Below are positions 46,541 through 57,643 of a stretch of 64,000 nucleotides of DNA, in pieces. Below the pieces are notes generated by a model that saw only the letters and a program-made list of their open reading frames with translations, made no database searches and was not told the origin of the DNA. Source of the stretch: Heterorhizobium halophytocola (GTDB lineage: Bacteria > Pseudomonadota > Alphaproteobacteria > Rhizobiales > Rhizobiaceae); contig NZ_JAGGJU010000009.1 in assembly GCF_017873095.1 (NCBI RefSeq), positions 1 through 64,000 of the forward strand. Reading direction: 5' to 3'. Position 1 is the first letter of the stretch. Every line of letters begins with the position of its first letter. The translations under genes were made by a program, and so were the position numbers.

Positions 46541-46630
46541 TCGATGTGGTAGGGGAGCGGATCGGCTTCAAGAAAAACCGAATCGAAATCGATCAAACAG
46601 CTGATTTCACTTTGCTAAATTGAAAGCGAC

Positions 46631-47908
46631 TCACGCCGATTTTCCACCGCGAATCACCCGCTTGACCGCCGGCGCGTTGCGCTGCGCATGGGCATTAGCG
46701 AAGTTGATGATGCGCGGCGCGATTTCCTTGCGGAACCTGGAACCGTTGAACACGCCGTAATGTCCGACATCCGGCTGCATGTAGTGCATGCGCATGTCGT
46801 CGGGAATATTCGTGCAAATCGTCTGCGCCGCCTGCGTCTGTCCGACGCCGGAGATGTCGTCATTCTCACCCTCGACGGTCAGAAGCGCCACGCTGCGGAT
46901 CGCCGTTGTGTCGACCGGAACGCCATGATGGGTCATTTCGCCCTTGGGCAGCGAATGCTTGATGAACACTTCATCGACGGTCTGCAGATAGAACTCTGCC
47001 GTCAGGTCCATCACCGCCAGATATTCGTCGTAGAAGTCGCGGTGCTTTTCGGCCGGATCGCCGTCGTCCTTCACCAGATGCATGAAGAAGTCCTTGTGGG
47101 CGATCATGTGGCGGTCGAGGTTCATCGACATGAAGCCCGACAGCTGCAGGAAACCCGGATAGACGGGACGCAGGAAGCCCGGCTGCGGCCAGGGCACGTT
47201 CATGATCACATTGTCACGGAACCATTCGATCGGCTTGGTCTGCGCCAGTTCATTGACGGCGGTCGGGTTGATGCGCGTGTCGATCGGGCCGCCCATCAGC
47301 GTCATCGAGGCCGGTGCCAGCGGATCGCCCGCCGCTTCCATCACGGCAACGGCAGCCAGAACCGGCACGGAGGGCTGGCAGACCGCAACCACATGGGTGT
47401 TGGGTCCGAGGTGGTGCAGCATCTCGATGATGTAGTCGACATAGTCGTCGAAATCGAATGTGCCGTCGGCCATGGGGACCATGCGGGCATCGATCCAGTC
47501 GGTAATGTGTACATCCGCCTTCGGCAGAAGCGCCTCCACCGTGCCGCGCAGCAAGGTCGCATAATGGCCGGACATCGGCGCGACGACCAGGAAGCGCGGA
47601 TCGGACGGCCGCTTTGCCGGCACGGCGCGGTCGAAATGGATGAGATTGCAGAACGGCTTCTTCCAGACGATCCGCTCCTGCACGGGCACCGGCTTGCCGT
47701 CGACTTCCGTCTCGTGCAATCCGAATTCCGGCTTGGAATAGCGGCGCGTCATCCGTTCGAAAACCTCGAAGCCCGCCGCCATGGTCCGGCCCAGTGTCGT
47801 GTGGGACATCGGGTTGAGCGGGCTCTGATAGGCAAGTTTCATCGCGTCTGCGCTCGCCCGGAAGGGCACCATGGCGGCGTGATTCATTTCATAGAGCTGA
47901 TAGAACAT
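46631..47908 (-). CDS. phaZ: intracellular polyhydroxyalkanoate depolymerase
   Basis: 425 residues without a signal peptide, alpha/beta-hydrolase fold. The nucleophile is Cys177 in VAVCQPSVPVLA, as in the intracellular PhaZ of Ralstonia (Cys183), with the acid in EGENDDISGVGQT and the His in PDVGHYGVFNGSRF. It mobilises stored polyhydroxybutyrate granules in the cytoplasm. PHB is a main carbon store in rhizobia. Single-gene unit with its own terminator; no other pha gene nearby. Confidence 0.93.
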   Translation of the reverse strand: MFYQLYEMNHAAMVPFRASADAMKLAYQSPLNPMSHTTLGRTMAAGFEVFERMTRRYSKPEFGLHETEVDGKPVPVQERIVWKKPFCNLIHFDRAVPAKRPSDPRFLVVAPMSGHYATLLRGTVEALLPKADVHITDWIDARMVPMADGTFDFDDYVDYIIEMLHHLGPNTHVVAVCQPSVPVLAAVAVMEAAGDPLAPASMTLMGGPIDTRINPTAVNELAQTKPIEWFRDNVIMNVPWPQPGFLRPVYPGFLQLSGFMSMNLDRHMIAHKDFFMHLVKDDGDPAEKHRDFYDEYLAVMDLTAEFYLQTVDEVFIKHSLPKGEMTHHGVPVDTTAIRSVALLTVEGENDDISGVGQTQAAQTICTNIPDDMRMHYMQPDVGHYGVFNGSRFRKEIAPRIINFANAHAQRNAPAVKRVIRGGKSA

Positions 47909-48213
47909 ACCTTAACCTTTGCGATCCGATGTCCGATTGAAACCCGTCAATCCGATATTCCGGCTGGAAAACCTAACAGAGTTTGTATCCACGCGGTACG
48001 CTTTTGTCGGGCTTCCGGATTGGTGCCCCATGAGAGCACACCGGCATTGTGGCGAGCTTACGCTCAAGCGATTAAGCTTTTTGCCGCACAAGCTGGTTAA
48101 GGAAGCGCTATGCTGCAGCCGTCGAGCAGCTGACGCTTGGCGGCGGTGTTCTGCCGAAGCGCATGATGCCGCCCGTTTTCCAGCCATGTCCCAAAGCCAC
48201 CCCAGGAGGTTCC
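47909..48213. other. intergenic region between phaZ and the nitroreductase gene
   Basis: 305 bases between divergent genes, with no convincing small gene. It should carry promoters for both. I see no clear -35/-10 pair, inverted repeat or RNA-like structure. Confidence 0.4.
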
Positions 48214-48801
48214 ATGATTTCCCGCAATGGTCGCCAGAGCGCCTATTCCATCGATCCGATGTTTCTCGAACGGTGGTCCCCCCGTGCCTTTACCGGTGAG
48301 GCCATGGCAGAAGAACAGCTGATGACGCTGATCGAGGCCGGGCATTGGGCACCTTCCGCTTCCAATATCCAGCCCTGGCGGTTTGTCTACGCTCTGCGCG
48401 GGACGCCGTCTTTCGACACCTTCCTCGACCTGCTCCTGCCGGGAAACCAGCTCTGGGCCGGTTCGGCATCGGCCCTGCTGTTCATCGTCTCGGACAGTCT
48501 GTCGCGCCGCGCCGACGGCAGCAGCCGCCCTGCCCGCAGCCACAGCTTCGATGCCGGCGCCGCCTGGGCGATGTTTGCGCTTCAGGCACATCTCAGCGGC
48601 TACGCGGCCCATGGCATGGGCGGCGTCGATTTCGATCGCGCAATGAAAGTCTTGAACATACCGGCCGATTACCGGATCGAGGCCGCCGTGGCCCTTGGCC
48701 GGATTGCCGACAAGTCGGTCCTGCCTGGGGATCTGCAAGCCCGCGAAGTGCCGAGCCAGCGCAAGGCGCTGTCGGAGATTGCGCTCGAAGGCGGCTTCTA
48801 A
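48214..48801 (+). CDS. nitroreductase family flavoprotein
   Basis: 195 residues. FMN-binding signatures of the family are visible: RWSPRAFTGEAM near the start, the segment EAGHWAPSASNIQPWRFVYA and a C-terminal VALGRIADKSVLPGDL. Members reduce nitroaromatics, quinones or other substrates with NAD(P)H; the natural substrate is unknown. The start MISRNGRQSAYS follows a strong AGGAGG. Divergent from phaZ and convergent with gyrB; the gap to gyrB holds the paired parS-like palindrome. Confidence 0.88.
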   Translation: MISRNGRQSAYSIDPMFLERWSPRAFTGEAMAEEQLMTLIEAGHWAPSASNIQPWRFVYALRGTPSFDTFLDLLLPGNQLWAGSASALLFIVSDSLSRRADGSSRPARSHSFDAGAAWAMFALQAHLSGYAAHGMGGVDFDRAMKVLNIPADYRIEAAVALGRIADKSVLPGDLQAREVPSQRKALSEIALEGGF

Positions 48802-48815
48802 CGCCGGCTAAGAAA

Positions 48816-48831
48816 TGTTTCACGTGAATCC
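48816..48831. other. parS-like ParB site, left member of an inverted pair
   Basis: TGTTTCACGTGAATCC matches the common parS consensus TGTTTCACGTGAAACA at 14 of 16 positions. It is intergenic, between the nitroreductase and gyrB stop codons. Together with the next site it forms a perfect 14-bp inverted repeat. Confidence 0.65.
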
Positions 48832-48839
48832 ATTAACCG

Positions 48840-48855
48840 TGATTCACGTGAAACC
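48840..48855. other. parS-like ParB site, right member of an inverted pair
   Basis: TGATTCACGTGAAACC matches the parS consensus at 14 of 16 positions. Its mirror image is the site at 48816-48831; arms 48817-48830 and 48841-48854 are perfectly complementary with a 10-base spacer CATTAACCGT. About 10 kb from the putative origin. Confidence 0.65.
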
Positions 48856-48870
48856 TGTTGATAGAACCGG

Positions 48871-51309
<2,439 letters not shown>

Positions 51310-51426
51310 TCAGCGTCTTTCCAATTCCGAAAAAGCCGCCGCTCGAATCAGCGGCATGCTGTCGCTCTGACTATAGTGACTTTGGCAAGGACTTCCAAAC
51401 CACCGGGACGGTCCGGATGGTGAAAA

Positions 51427-51444
51427 GCCGTGAGAAACCACGGT
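51427..51444 (-). terminator. weak terminator at the end of the xre gene
   Basis: On the minus strand CCGTG-N6-CACGG is followed by CTTTTC, directly at the stop of the XRE gene. The stem is only 5 bp, so this is tentative; it would end the timA-mltA-smr-xre unit before gyrB. Confidence 0.3.
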
Positions 51445-51816
51445 TTATCGCGGGTTTTCCTGTATCTGTTCCTCCAGCACTCTATCCAGCACCGCGATCG
51501 CGTCGGGCGGGAGGTCCCGCAGGCTCGATGCGATGCGGTTGGCAAAGGCCGTATAGGCCGGCGGCAGGCCGGCCGTATCGAGCACGACGCGCGGGTCGGA
51601 GGCCCCGGCAACGGCAAACAGGTTCTCCGCCTCGTCCCAGATGATGTTGAAATAACCGGCTATCCGTTGCAGGAGATCGAAGCTCGGCTTTCCCTTGCGT
51701 CCATGTTCCAGCGCCGACAGATAGGCCGGCGAAACGCCGATCGCGAGGGCCATGTCCTTCTGGCTGACGCCCTTTCGCCGTCGAAGTTCGCGGATCGCTT
51801 CGGCAAACGGCGTCAT
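51445..51816 (-). CDS. XRE-family transcriptional regulator
   Basis: 123 residues. N-terminal helix-turn-helix in IRELRRRKGVSQKDMALAIGV and PAYLSALEHGRKGKPS (residues about 8-45), then a helical C-terminal region with no recognised ligand domain. It overlaps smr by four bases, so it is co-translated with it. Target unknown; autoregulation is usual in the family. Confidence 0.88.
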   Translation of the reverse strand: MTPFAEAIRELRRRKGVSQKDMALAIGVSPAYLSALEHGRKGKPSFDLLQRIAGYFNIIWDEAENLFAVAGASDPRVVLDTAGLPPAYTAFANRIASSLRDLPPDAIAVLDRVLEEQIQENPR

Positions 51817-52388
51817 CGCGGCTCACCCCGGGGACGCGACAGCCGCACGTAAAGCGCGCCGTCTCCGCCGTGGTGATGGGCTGCCGGCTCGTAGGAGGAG
51901 ATCAGACCGCGAAAGTCGGGCTTGGAAAACCACATCGGCACGGCCCGCTTCAGCGCGCCTTCACTGCCGAGCGAACTGCCCTTGCCAGTGATCACCAGGA
52001 CATGGCGCAAACCACGGGCATGCGCACGCCACAAAAAATCGAGCAGCACGGCATGCGCCTCGCTCTGGACCAGCCCGTGCAAATCGAGCCTTGCTTCCAG
52101 CGCCAGATGACCGCGCGCCAGCTTCCTCTTCACAGGCCGCTCCAGCGGGTGATGATGGCCCTGGGCGGGCTTGTTAGCCGGCTCAGACGGTCCGGCGGCA
52201 ACGACTGCGCCGGTGCTGACGGTGGCGCTCAGGCTTTTCGGGCTGGCATCGATCGGTTTTTCCGCCGCGGCCAACTCCTCCTCGAAATCGACCAGATCCT
52301 CCAGCCGGCCCGGCATCGGCCGCGTCGAGCGGGCCACCTTGCTCCACAGCATCCGGTCTTCGGCGGAAAATCTGCGCCCCTTTTTCAT
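51813..52388 (-). CDS. Smr-domain protein
   Basis: 191 residues. N-terminal part is variable and Ala/Pro-rich; the C-terminal Smr (MutS2-like) domain spans about 95-185 with LDLHGLVQSEAHAVL and VLVITGKGSSLGSEGALKR, the LDxH and TGxG motifs. Smr domains can nick nucleic acids or, in recent work on other families, cleave mRNA at collided ribosomes; the role of this stand-alone form is not known. It overlaps both neighbours by four bases. Confidence 0.87.
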   Translation of the reverse strand: MKKGRRFSAEDRMLWSKVARSTRPMPGRLEDLVDFEEELAAAEKPIDASPKSLSATVSTGAVVAAGPSEPANKPAQGHHHPLERPVKRKLARGHLALEARLDLHGLVQSEAHAVLLDFLWRAHARGLRHVLVITGKGSSLGSEGALKRAVPMWFSKPDFRGLISSYEPAAHHHGGDGALYVRLSRPRGEPR

Positions 52389-53503
52389 CCGCCATATCTC
52401 CCGGCGGCAGTCCGCGGAATCAGAATGGTGAAATCGGCCGTGTTGCGCACCGCGCCCGCCATCAGGCCTGCAGCTTCCCCCGACCCGGTGAAGATGTCGC
52501 CGCGCGCCGGTCCGACGATGGCGGTGCCCGTATCGAGCGCCAGCATCAGCCGCGCGAAAGGCGCGCCATCGTCCATATGGGTAATCGTGTCCGAGCGGAT
52601 GAAGAACGGAGATCCGAAGGTGTGGATCATCCGGTCGACCGCAAGCGAACGTCCCGCGACCAGCGGCACCTTGGCCGCGGCAATCGGCCCGAGCAGCCGA
52701 TCCTCGACCGCCGCCTCGCGAAAGAAGATATAGGACCGGTTATGCCAAAGCACCGCGTCCACCCTGTCCGGATGGGCGGCAAGCCAGGCGCGGATCGCCT
52801 GCATGGAAATCTCGTCGCGCGCGATCTCGCCGCGATCGATCAGCAGCTTTCCGATCGGGCTGAAGGCATGGCCGCTCTTGGCGGCATAGGTGATCCGGCT
52901 CTGGCGGCCGTCCGGAAAGACGAGCCTTGCCGCCCCCTGCACATGAGCAAAGAAGACATCGACCTTCGAACGGGCATAGGCGATTTCAAGCCCCAGGCCC
53001 TGAAGGCATCCCTCGTCTATCCGACGCCGGTCGGGATGAAGCTCGATGCCCTCCGCCGTGCGGCGACCAAAGCGGATGCCGGGATCCCATCCCTCCGGCG
53101 CATGCGTCTCGTCCACCTCGACCAGGTCATCAGGCTGGCGATAGAAGGGATAGCGAAATTCACTGTCGGCGCGGTCCGAAACCGACACTTCCGGCTCGTA
53201 GAAGGCCGTCACGAACCCGCGGCCGGAGGCCATGGGCTCGATTTGGAACGGCTGGAACACCGCCTCGAAATAGCGCCGCGCCTGATCGGCTGTGACGTCT
53301 GATCCCCGCGGCGCTTCGGCAAAGGCTGCTGCAAGCTCTTCGGGTTTCACTCCGAGAGAACCGGTCTTGTAGGGCTTGATATCTTCGATATGCCGGCGGC
53401 AGGCCTGCATCGCCGTCAGCAGCGGCCGGGGGTCGTCCCTTTCCCAGCCCTCAAGCTGGGAAAAGGCAAGCGGTGTCAGGCGGAAATCGGCCGCTTCACT
53501 CAT
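52385..53503 (-). CDS. mltA: MltA-type lytic transglycosylase without a visible signal peptide
   Basis: 372 residues. The MltA/3D double-psi barrel is clear: SGRGFVTAFYEPEV, IHTFGSPFFIRSDT and LALDTGTAIVGPARGDIFTGSGEAAGLMAG with the catalytic Asp. MltA cuts peptidoglycan glycan strands to 1,6-anhydro products in the periplasm, usually as a lipoprotein. Here the chain starts MSEAADFRLTPLAF with no hydrophobic leader, and the start overlaps the timA stop (ATGA), leaving no room for one. A later cleavage or another export route is possible. Confidence 0.9.
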   Translation of the reverse strand: MSEAADFRLTPLAFSQLEGWERDDPRPLLTAMQACRRHIEDIKPYKTGSLGVKPEELAAAFAEAPRGSDVTADQARRYFEAVFQPFQIEPMASGRGFVTAFYEPEVSVSDRADSEFRYPFYRQPDDLVEVDETHAPEGWDPGIRFGRRTAEGIELHPDRRRIDEGCLQGLGLEIAYARSKVDVFFAHVQGAARLVFPDGRQSRITYAAKSGHAFSPIGKLLIDRGEIARDEISMQAIRAWLAAHPDRVDAVLWHNRSYIFFREAAVEDRLLGPIAAAKVPLVAGRSLAVDRMIHTFGSPFFIRSDTITHMDDGAPFARLMLALDTGTAIVGPARGDIFTGSGEAAGLMAGAVRNTADFTILIPRTAAGRYGG

Positions 53504-54201
53504 TGATCCGCTTCGGTGGCAATCAGCTTCCAGTTCGGATCCCGGTTGCGCGTGTCGCGCATGAAGGTCCAGATATCATTGACCTCGCTCACCGTATCCG
53601 GGTCGCCGTCGACCAGCTTGCCATCCTGGTCATGGGTCGCCTGAATGAGCTGCGAGATGATGCGGACGGTGACCTGCACTTCATTCTCCCGCACGGCGGC
53701 GCGAATGATGTCGGCCTTCTCGATTCCGACAAAGGTCGACTTGACGCTTTCGCCTCGGGATTCGCGCTCGTTGATCGCCTGGGCGAAGCCTTCGAACACG
53801 TCCTTCGACAACAGGTTTTTCAGCGTCTTGCGGTCCCCTTCGGAAAACGCCATGACGATCATCTCGTAGGCCATTCGCGCGCCCTTGAGAAAATCCTTCG
53901 GCGTGAAGTCCGGGTCTGCGGCAATCACCTCGCGCAGGCTGCCGTTCAGTTCGGCCGGCGGCGGCGCATAGGCGTCGATGGCGGCAAAGCGCTCTTCGTC
54001 GTCTACAGGTTCGCGCTTCGGCAAGGTGACGACCTTGCTGTCCTCGCCCACCGGTGCGGCCTTGGCGGCATCGCGTGCGCTGTAGGGTTCCACCGGCGGC
54101 TTCTCGTTTCCGGTGCGCCGGCCCAGCACGCTGCGCAACTGCAGAAAAATCAAAACGGCGGCCACCAAGAAAAACAGCGTTACTAATTCATTCGATCCCA
54201 T
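53500..54201 (-). CDS. Tim44/TimA-family protein
   Basis: 233 residues. N-terminal membrane anchor (ELVTLFFLVAAVLIFLQL, residues 5-22), a low-complexity charged linker, and a C-terminal Tim44-like domain (about 85-230) with FLKGARMAYEMIVMAFSEGD, VNDIWTFMRDTRNRDPNWKL. In mitochondria Tim44 tethers Hsp70 to the import channel; the bacterial TimA is membrane-bound with an unclear role. First gene of a set of four overlapping genes, and close to secB, another protein-export factor. Confidence 0.87.
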   Translation of the reverse strand: MGSNELVTLFFLVAAVLIFLQLRSVLGRRTGNEKPPVEPYSARDAAKAAPVGEDSKVVTLPKREPVDDEERFAAIDAYAPPPAELNGSLREVIAADPDFTPKDFLKGARMAYEMIVMAFSEGDRKTLKNLLSKDVFEGFAQAINERESRGESVKSTFVGIEKADIIRAAVRENEVQVTVRIISQLIQATHDQDGKLVDGDPDTVSEVNDIWTFMRDTRNRDPNWKLIATEADQ

Positions 54202-54316
54202 TGTGCCCCGGCCATTGTTTCAATTCATTTCATTCTATCCCATATAGTCTCGAAATTACGATCCTTCAAATACCGAACCCGGCGAACATCAGCGTCGACC
54301 GGAAACGGAGACATTG

Positions 54317-54847
54317 ATGCGCCTCGCTCTGCTGCTTTTCTTCATGCTGCCCATTCTCGAAATCACCGGTTTCGTGGTGGTTGGCGGCTATCTCGGCGTC
54401 ACCGGGACGATCGGACTGACCATTCTGTCCGGACTTCTCGGCATGCTGATTTTGCGGACCCAGGGGTTGGGGACACTGCGCCGGCTCAACACCGAGCGGC
54501 TGTCGGCACTGGAGGCAGGCCGCGAAATCGTCGACGGACTGATGATCGCGATCGCCGGATTGCTGCTGATCATCCCGGGTTTCGTTACCGACTGCATTGG
54601 CCTTCTGCTGTTGCTGCCGCCGGTGCGCCACGCCGCATGGGGTCTTGCCAAACGGCGTTTCGTGGTCGTCAGGGCCGGCAGTGCCGGTTTCCAGCCGCCG
54701 CCCGGCAACCGCGAACCGCCGACGCGTGACGATGGAGACGGTCCGATCATCGATCTTGACGAAGACCAGTATCGGCGCCGCGGAGAGCCCTCCAGCGGCC
54801 GCCGTAACCCCGATACCCGGGAGATCGACAACGACCCCAGGGGCTAG
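54317..54847 (+). CDS. fxsA: FxsA family membrane protein
   Basis: 176 residues. Three or so hydrophobic helices in the first 105 residues (LALLLFFMLPILEITGFVVV, TIGLTILSGLLGMLIL, LMIAIAGLLLIIPGFVTD), including the family's PGFVTDCIG motif, then a polar Arg/Asp-rich tail. In E. coli FxsA relieves phage exclusion when overproduced; its normal role is unknown. The ATG at 54317 is preferred to a TTG one codon upstream. Divergent from timA and 80 bases before secB. Confidence 0.9.
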   Translation: MRLALLLFFMLPILEITGFVVVGGYLGVTGTIGLTILSGLLGMLILRTQGLGTLRRLNTERLSALEAGREIVDGLMIAIAGLLLIIPGFVTDCIGLLLLLPPVRHAAWGLAKRRFVVVRAGSAGFQPPPGNREPPTRDDGDGPIIDLDEDQYRRRGEPSSGRRNPDTREIDNDPRG

Positions 54848-54927
54848 CCAGCGGGGCGCTGCAAGGGTTGTAAGGTATTGATCGAAGTGCTAGACGAGCC
54901 GCAACTAGTCATTCGTGAGGAAGATAT

Positions 54928-55410
54928 ATGGCTGACGAGAACGGTACCCAGGGAGCGGCAAGCCCCGCGCTGAATATCCTTGCCCAATACATCAAGGATC
55001 TGTCCTTCGAAAATCCGGGCGCACCGCGTTCGCTGCAGTCCCGCGACAAGGCACCGGCGATCAACATCAATGTCAACGTCAACGCCAATCCGATTTCGGA
55101 AACGGATTTTGACGTTCTGCTCAGCCTGAACGCCGAAGCCAAGGAAGACGACAAGGTCGTGTTCGCCACCGAACTGGTTTATGGCGGCGTCTTCCGGATC
55201 ACCGGCTTCCCGCAGGAACACATGCTGCCGCTGCTCTTCATCGAGTGCCCGCGCCTGCTGTTTCCGTTCGCCCGCCAGATCATCGCCGACGCGACCCGCA
55301 ATGGCGGCTTCCCGCCGCTGATGATCGACCCGATCGATTTTGCCCAGATGTTCTCGCAGCGCATGGCTGAGGAAAAGGCCCGCTCGCAGGTCCAGACCGC
55401 ACCGAACTGA
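54928..55410 (+). CDS. secB: protein-export chaperone SecB
   Basis: 160 residues. SecB holds precursor proteins unfolded and delivers them to Sec[62 protein letters not shown] segments (here given only in part) are diagnostic. A GTGAGGAAG site precedes the start. It is followed by a strong bidirectional terminator shared with dnaQ. Confidence 0.97.
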   Translation: MADENGTQGAASPALNILAQYIKDLSFENPGAPRSLQSRDKAPAININVNVNANPISETDFDVLLSLNAEAKEDDKVVFATELVYGGVFRITGFPQEHMLPLLFIECPRLLFPFARQIIADATRNGGFPPLMIDPIDFAQMFSQRMAEEKARSQVQTAPN

Positions 55411-55438
55411 TTTCAGTTCGCGCAGCCGAGAGATGATC

Positions 55439-55475
55439 AAAAGGCCCCCGGCGCTGGCGCGACGGGGGCCTTTTT
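55439..55475. terminator. bidirectional terminator between secB and dnaQ
   Basis: 12-bp stem AAAAGGCCCCCG (55439-55450) with CGGGGGCCTTTTT (55463-55475); the 12-base loop contains a further GCGC pair. A-run and T-run on opposite sides make it usable in both directions. Confidence 0.92.
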
Positions 55476-55485
55476 GCATCCTGGT

Positions 55486-56190
55486 TCACGTCTGGTAGCG
55501 GTTCCAGATCGCCTTGTCGCCAAGCCGCTCGCAAAGAGCGGCATGACGGGCTGCTTCCTCTGCGCTCAATCTTGCCGCCAAGGGGCGTGGACGGCTGCCA
55601 AGTGTGATGACCACGTCCTCCTCGGTCCCTCCATTGGGAGCGGACTTGCTCTCGGCCTGGACCAGGCCGAAGGTCGCCTGCCGGCCACCGAGCATCTCGA
55701 TATAGACTTCCGCCAGGAGTTCCGAGTCGAGCAACGCGCCGTGCTTGGTACGGTGGGAATTGTCAATGCCGTACCGCCGGCAAAGCGCATCCAGCGAATT
55801 GGGTCCCATCGGATGCTTGCGCCGGGCAAGTGCCAGGGTGTCGACGACCAGGCTGTTTTCCACTGGCGGCAAACCGAGTCTGTCATATTCGGCATTGATG
55901 AAGCTCATGTCGAAGGTGGCGTTATGCGCCACCCATTTCGCCCCGTCGAAAAACGCTTGCAGCTCAGCCAGGATCTCGCCGAATTTCGGCTTGTCGAGCA
56001 GGAACTCGTCGGTGATGCCGTGCACCGCAAGCGCGTCCGGATGCACCTTGCGGTCGCCCGGATTGACATAGACGTGAAAGGTGCGGCCGGTCGGGAAATG
56101 GTTGAAGAGCTCGACGCCACCGATTTCGATCACCCGGTCGTTCTTGAATTCGAGCCCGGTGGTTTCCGTATCGAAAACGATTTCGCGCAT
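55486..56190 (-). CDS. dnaQ: DNA polymerase III epsilon subunit
   Basis: 234 residues, the DEDDh 3'-5' proofreading exonuclease. Motifs: VFDTETTGL near residue 5 (Exo I), HNATFDMSFINAEYDRL (Exo II) and HGALLDSELLAEVYIEM (Exo III, catalytic His). The C-terminal tail would bind the alpha subunit. Four bases after coaE on the same strand, a dnaQ-coaE-aroE linkage conserved in Alphaproteobacteria. Confidence 0.96.
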   Translation of the reverse strand: MREIVFDTETTGLEFKNDRVIEIGGVELFNHFPTGRTFHVYVNPGDRKVHPDALAVHGITDEFLLDKPKFGEILAELQAFFDGAKWVAHNATFDMSFINAEYDRLGLPPVENSLVVDTLALARRKHPMGPNSLDALCRRYGIDNSHRTKHGALLDSELLAEVYIEMLGGRQATFGLVQAESKSAPNGGTEEDVVITLGSRPRPLAARLSAEEAARHAALCERLGDKAIWNRYQT

Positions 56191-56194
56191 GGGT

Positions 56195-56791
56195 CTACTC
56201 CTGTGGTTGCCGCGCCTTCAGGGCGGCGATGACATCTCGCACCTGCCGGCGGGCCGCGTCAATTCCGTGGGCGCTGTCGATGATGAAATCCGCCCGCTCG
56301 CGCTTTCTGGAATCCGGCAGCTGGCGGCTTTTCAACAGCGCGAATTTCTCGTCGGTCATTCCGGGCCTGGCCATCACGCGTTGCCGCTGGGTCTCTTCAT
56401 CGGTGCTGACGACGACGATCGCGTCAACCCGATCCGCGCCGTCCGTTTCGAACAGCAAGGGAATGTCGAGCACGACGAGCGCGGCACCCGCCTGTCTGTG
56501 GGACTCGACGAACTGGCGCTCTTCCTCCCGCACCAGCGGATGGACGATCCGTTCCAGTTCGACAAACTTAGCCGGATTCTTAGTCAGAGTCCGAGACAAG
56601 GCCGCTCGATCGACAGCCCCGTCCGTGACCGTACCGGGAAAGGCCTTGCCGATCGGTTCGACGGCCTTGCCCCGGTAGAGCCGGTGCACGACCTCGTCGG
56701 CATCATTGACTGGAATGCCCTCCTCGGCAAACAGCCGCGCCGTCGTGGACTTGCCCATACCGATAGAGCCCGTCAGCCCGACGACGATCAT
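56195..56791 (-). CDS. coaE: dephospho-CoA kinase
   Basis: 198 residues. Last step of coenzyme A synthesis. P-loop [17 protein letters not shown] at residues 5-21, then [14 protein letters not shown] and [10 protein letters not shown]. The start [11 protein letters not shown] overlaps the aroE stop by four bases; an upstream extension of the frame is spurious. Confidence 0.96.
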   Translation of the reverse strand: MIVVGLTGSIGMGKSTTARLFAEEGIPVNDADEVVHRLYRGKAVEPIGKAFPGTVTDGAVDRAALSRTLTKNPAKFVELERIVHPLVREEERQFVESHRQAGAALVVLDIPLLFETDGADRVDAIVVVSTDEETQRQRVMARPGMTDEKFALLKSRQLPDSRKRERADFIIDSAHGIDAARRQVRDVIAALKARQPQE

Positions 56792-57621
56792 GCCCGTGCC
56801 TCCATGTCGTCGATAATCAACTGGCGAAGCTCGGTCGTGACGGCAGGCTCTTTGCCGAACCATTTTTCAAAGCCACAACCGGCCTGGTGCAGCAGCATGC
56901 CGAGCCCGTCGACCGTCTTTAGACCATGCCGTGCGGCTTCCCGCAGAAACGGTGTTTCGAGCGGAATATAGACCGCATCGGTCACCACCGCATCGTCGCG
57001 CATGCGCTCGAACGGCATGGCCGGGATCGCTTCGCCATGCATGCCAAGCGAGGTCGTGTTGACGAACAGGCCTGCCCCTGTCGCCACCTCGTCCAAGGCG
57101 TCCAGACCATGGGCGTGGATATTCGCACCGAAGCGGTCGGCGAGTTCGCGGGCACGCGCTTGCGTCCGGTTGACGACGTGGATCTCGCCGATCCCCCGCG
57201 ACTTCAGCGCCTGCAGGATGGAGCGGCAGGCGCCACCGGCACCGAGCACGACCGCGGTCGAGATCCGATCCCAGCCGGGCGCCCCTTCATCGAGACTGCC
57301 GAGAAAGCCGATGCCGTCGCTGTTTGTCGCGCACAGTCTGCCCTCCTCCATCCAGAGCGTGTTCGCCGCCCCGATTTCGCCGACCAGGTCATCGACCTGA
57401 TCGGCCAGTCGGGCGGCCGCTTCCTTGTGCGGAATGGTGATATTGCCGCCGACATAACCGGCCGAGCCGTCGCGGACGCTTGCCAGAAAGGCTGGAAATT
57501 CCGCTGGCGACACCTCGGCAATGTCATAGCGGGCGGGTAATCCGTATTGGGCGATCCAGTGATTGTGGATCAGTGGCGAGCGGGAATGCCGCGCCGGAAA
57601 GCCGCAGACGAAAGCTTTCAT
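56788..57621 (-). CDS. aroE: shikimate dehydrogenase
   Basis: 277 residues, NADP-dependent enzyme of the shikimate pathway. Substrate site [10 protein letters not shown], catalytic Lys in [10 protein letters not shown], nucleotide loop [14 protein letters not shown] and [14 protein letters not shown] are present. The start [10 protein letters not shown] (ATG at 57621) fits the family better than a frame extension into maf. The 19 bases upstream contain a parS-like site. Confidence 0.95.
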   Translation of the reverse strand: MKAFVCGFPARHSRSPLIHNHWIAQYGLPARYDIAEVSPAEFPAFLASVRDGSAGYVGGNITIPHKEAAARLADQVDDLVGEIGAANTLWMEEGRLCATNSDGIGFLGSLDEGAPGWDRISTAVVLGAGGACRSILQALKSRGIGEIHVVNRTQARARELADRFGANIHAHGLDALDEVATGAGLFVNTTSLGMHGEAIPAMPFERMRDDAVVTDAVYIPLETPFLREAARHGLKTVDGLGMLLHQAGCGFEKWFGKEPAVTTELRQLIIDDMEARA

Positions 57622-57627
57622 TAACCC

Positions 57628-57643
57628 TGTTTCACGTGAATCA
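57628..57643. other. parS-like ParB site between maf and aroE
   Basis: TGTTTCACGTGAATCA matches the parS consensus at 15 of 16 positions, the best match in the window. It overlaps the maf stop codon (57641-57643) and lies 6 bases upstream of the aroE start, about 1.5 kb from the putative origin. Confidence 0.72.

Noticed and set aside
46688..48100. 470-codon plus-strand frame opposite phaZ
   Set aside because: phaZ carries a full catalytic triad on the minus strand; the translation here is typical shadow sequence.
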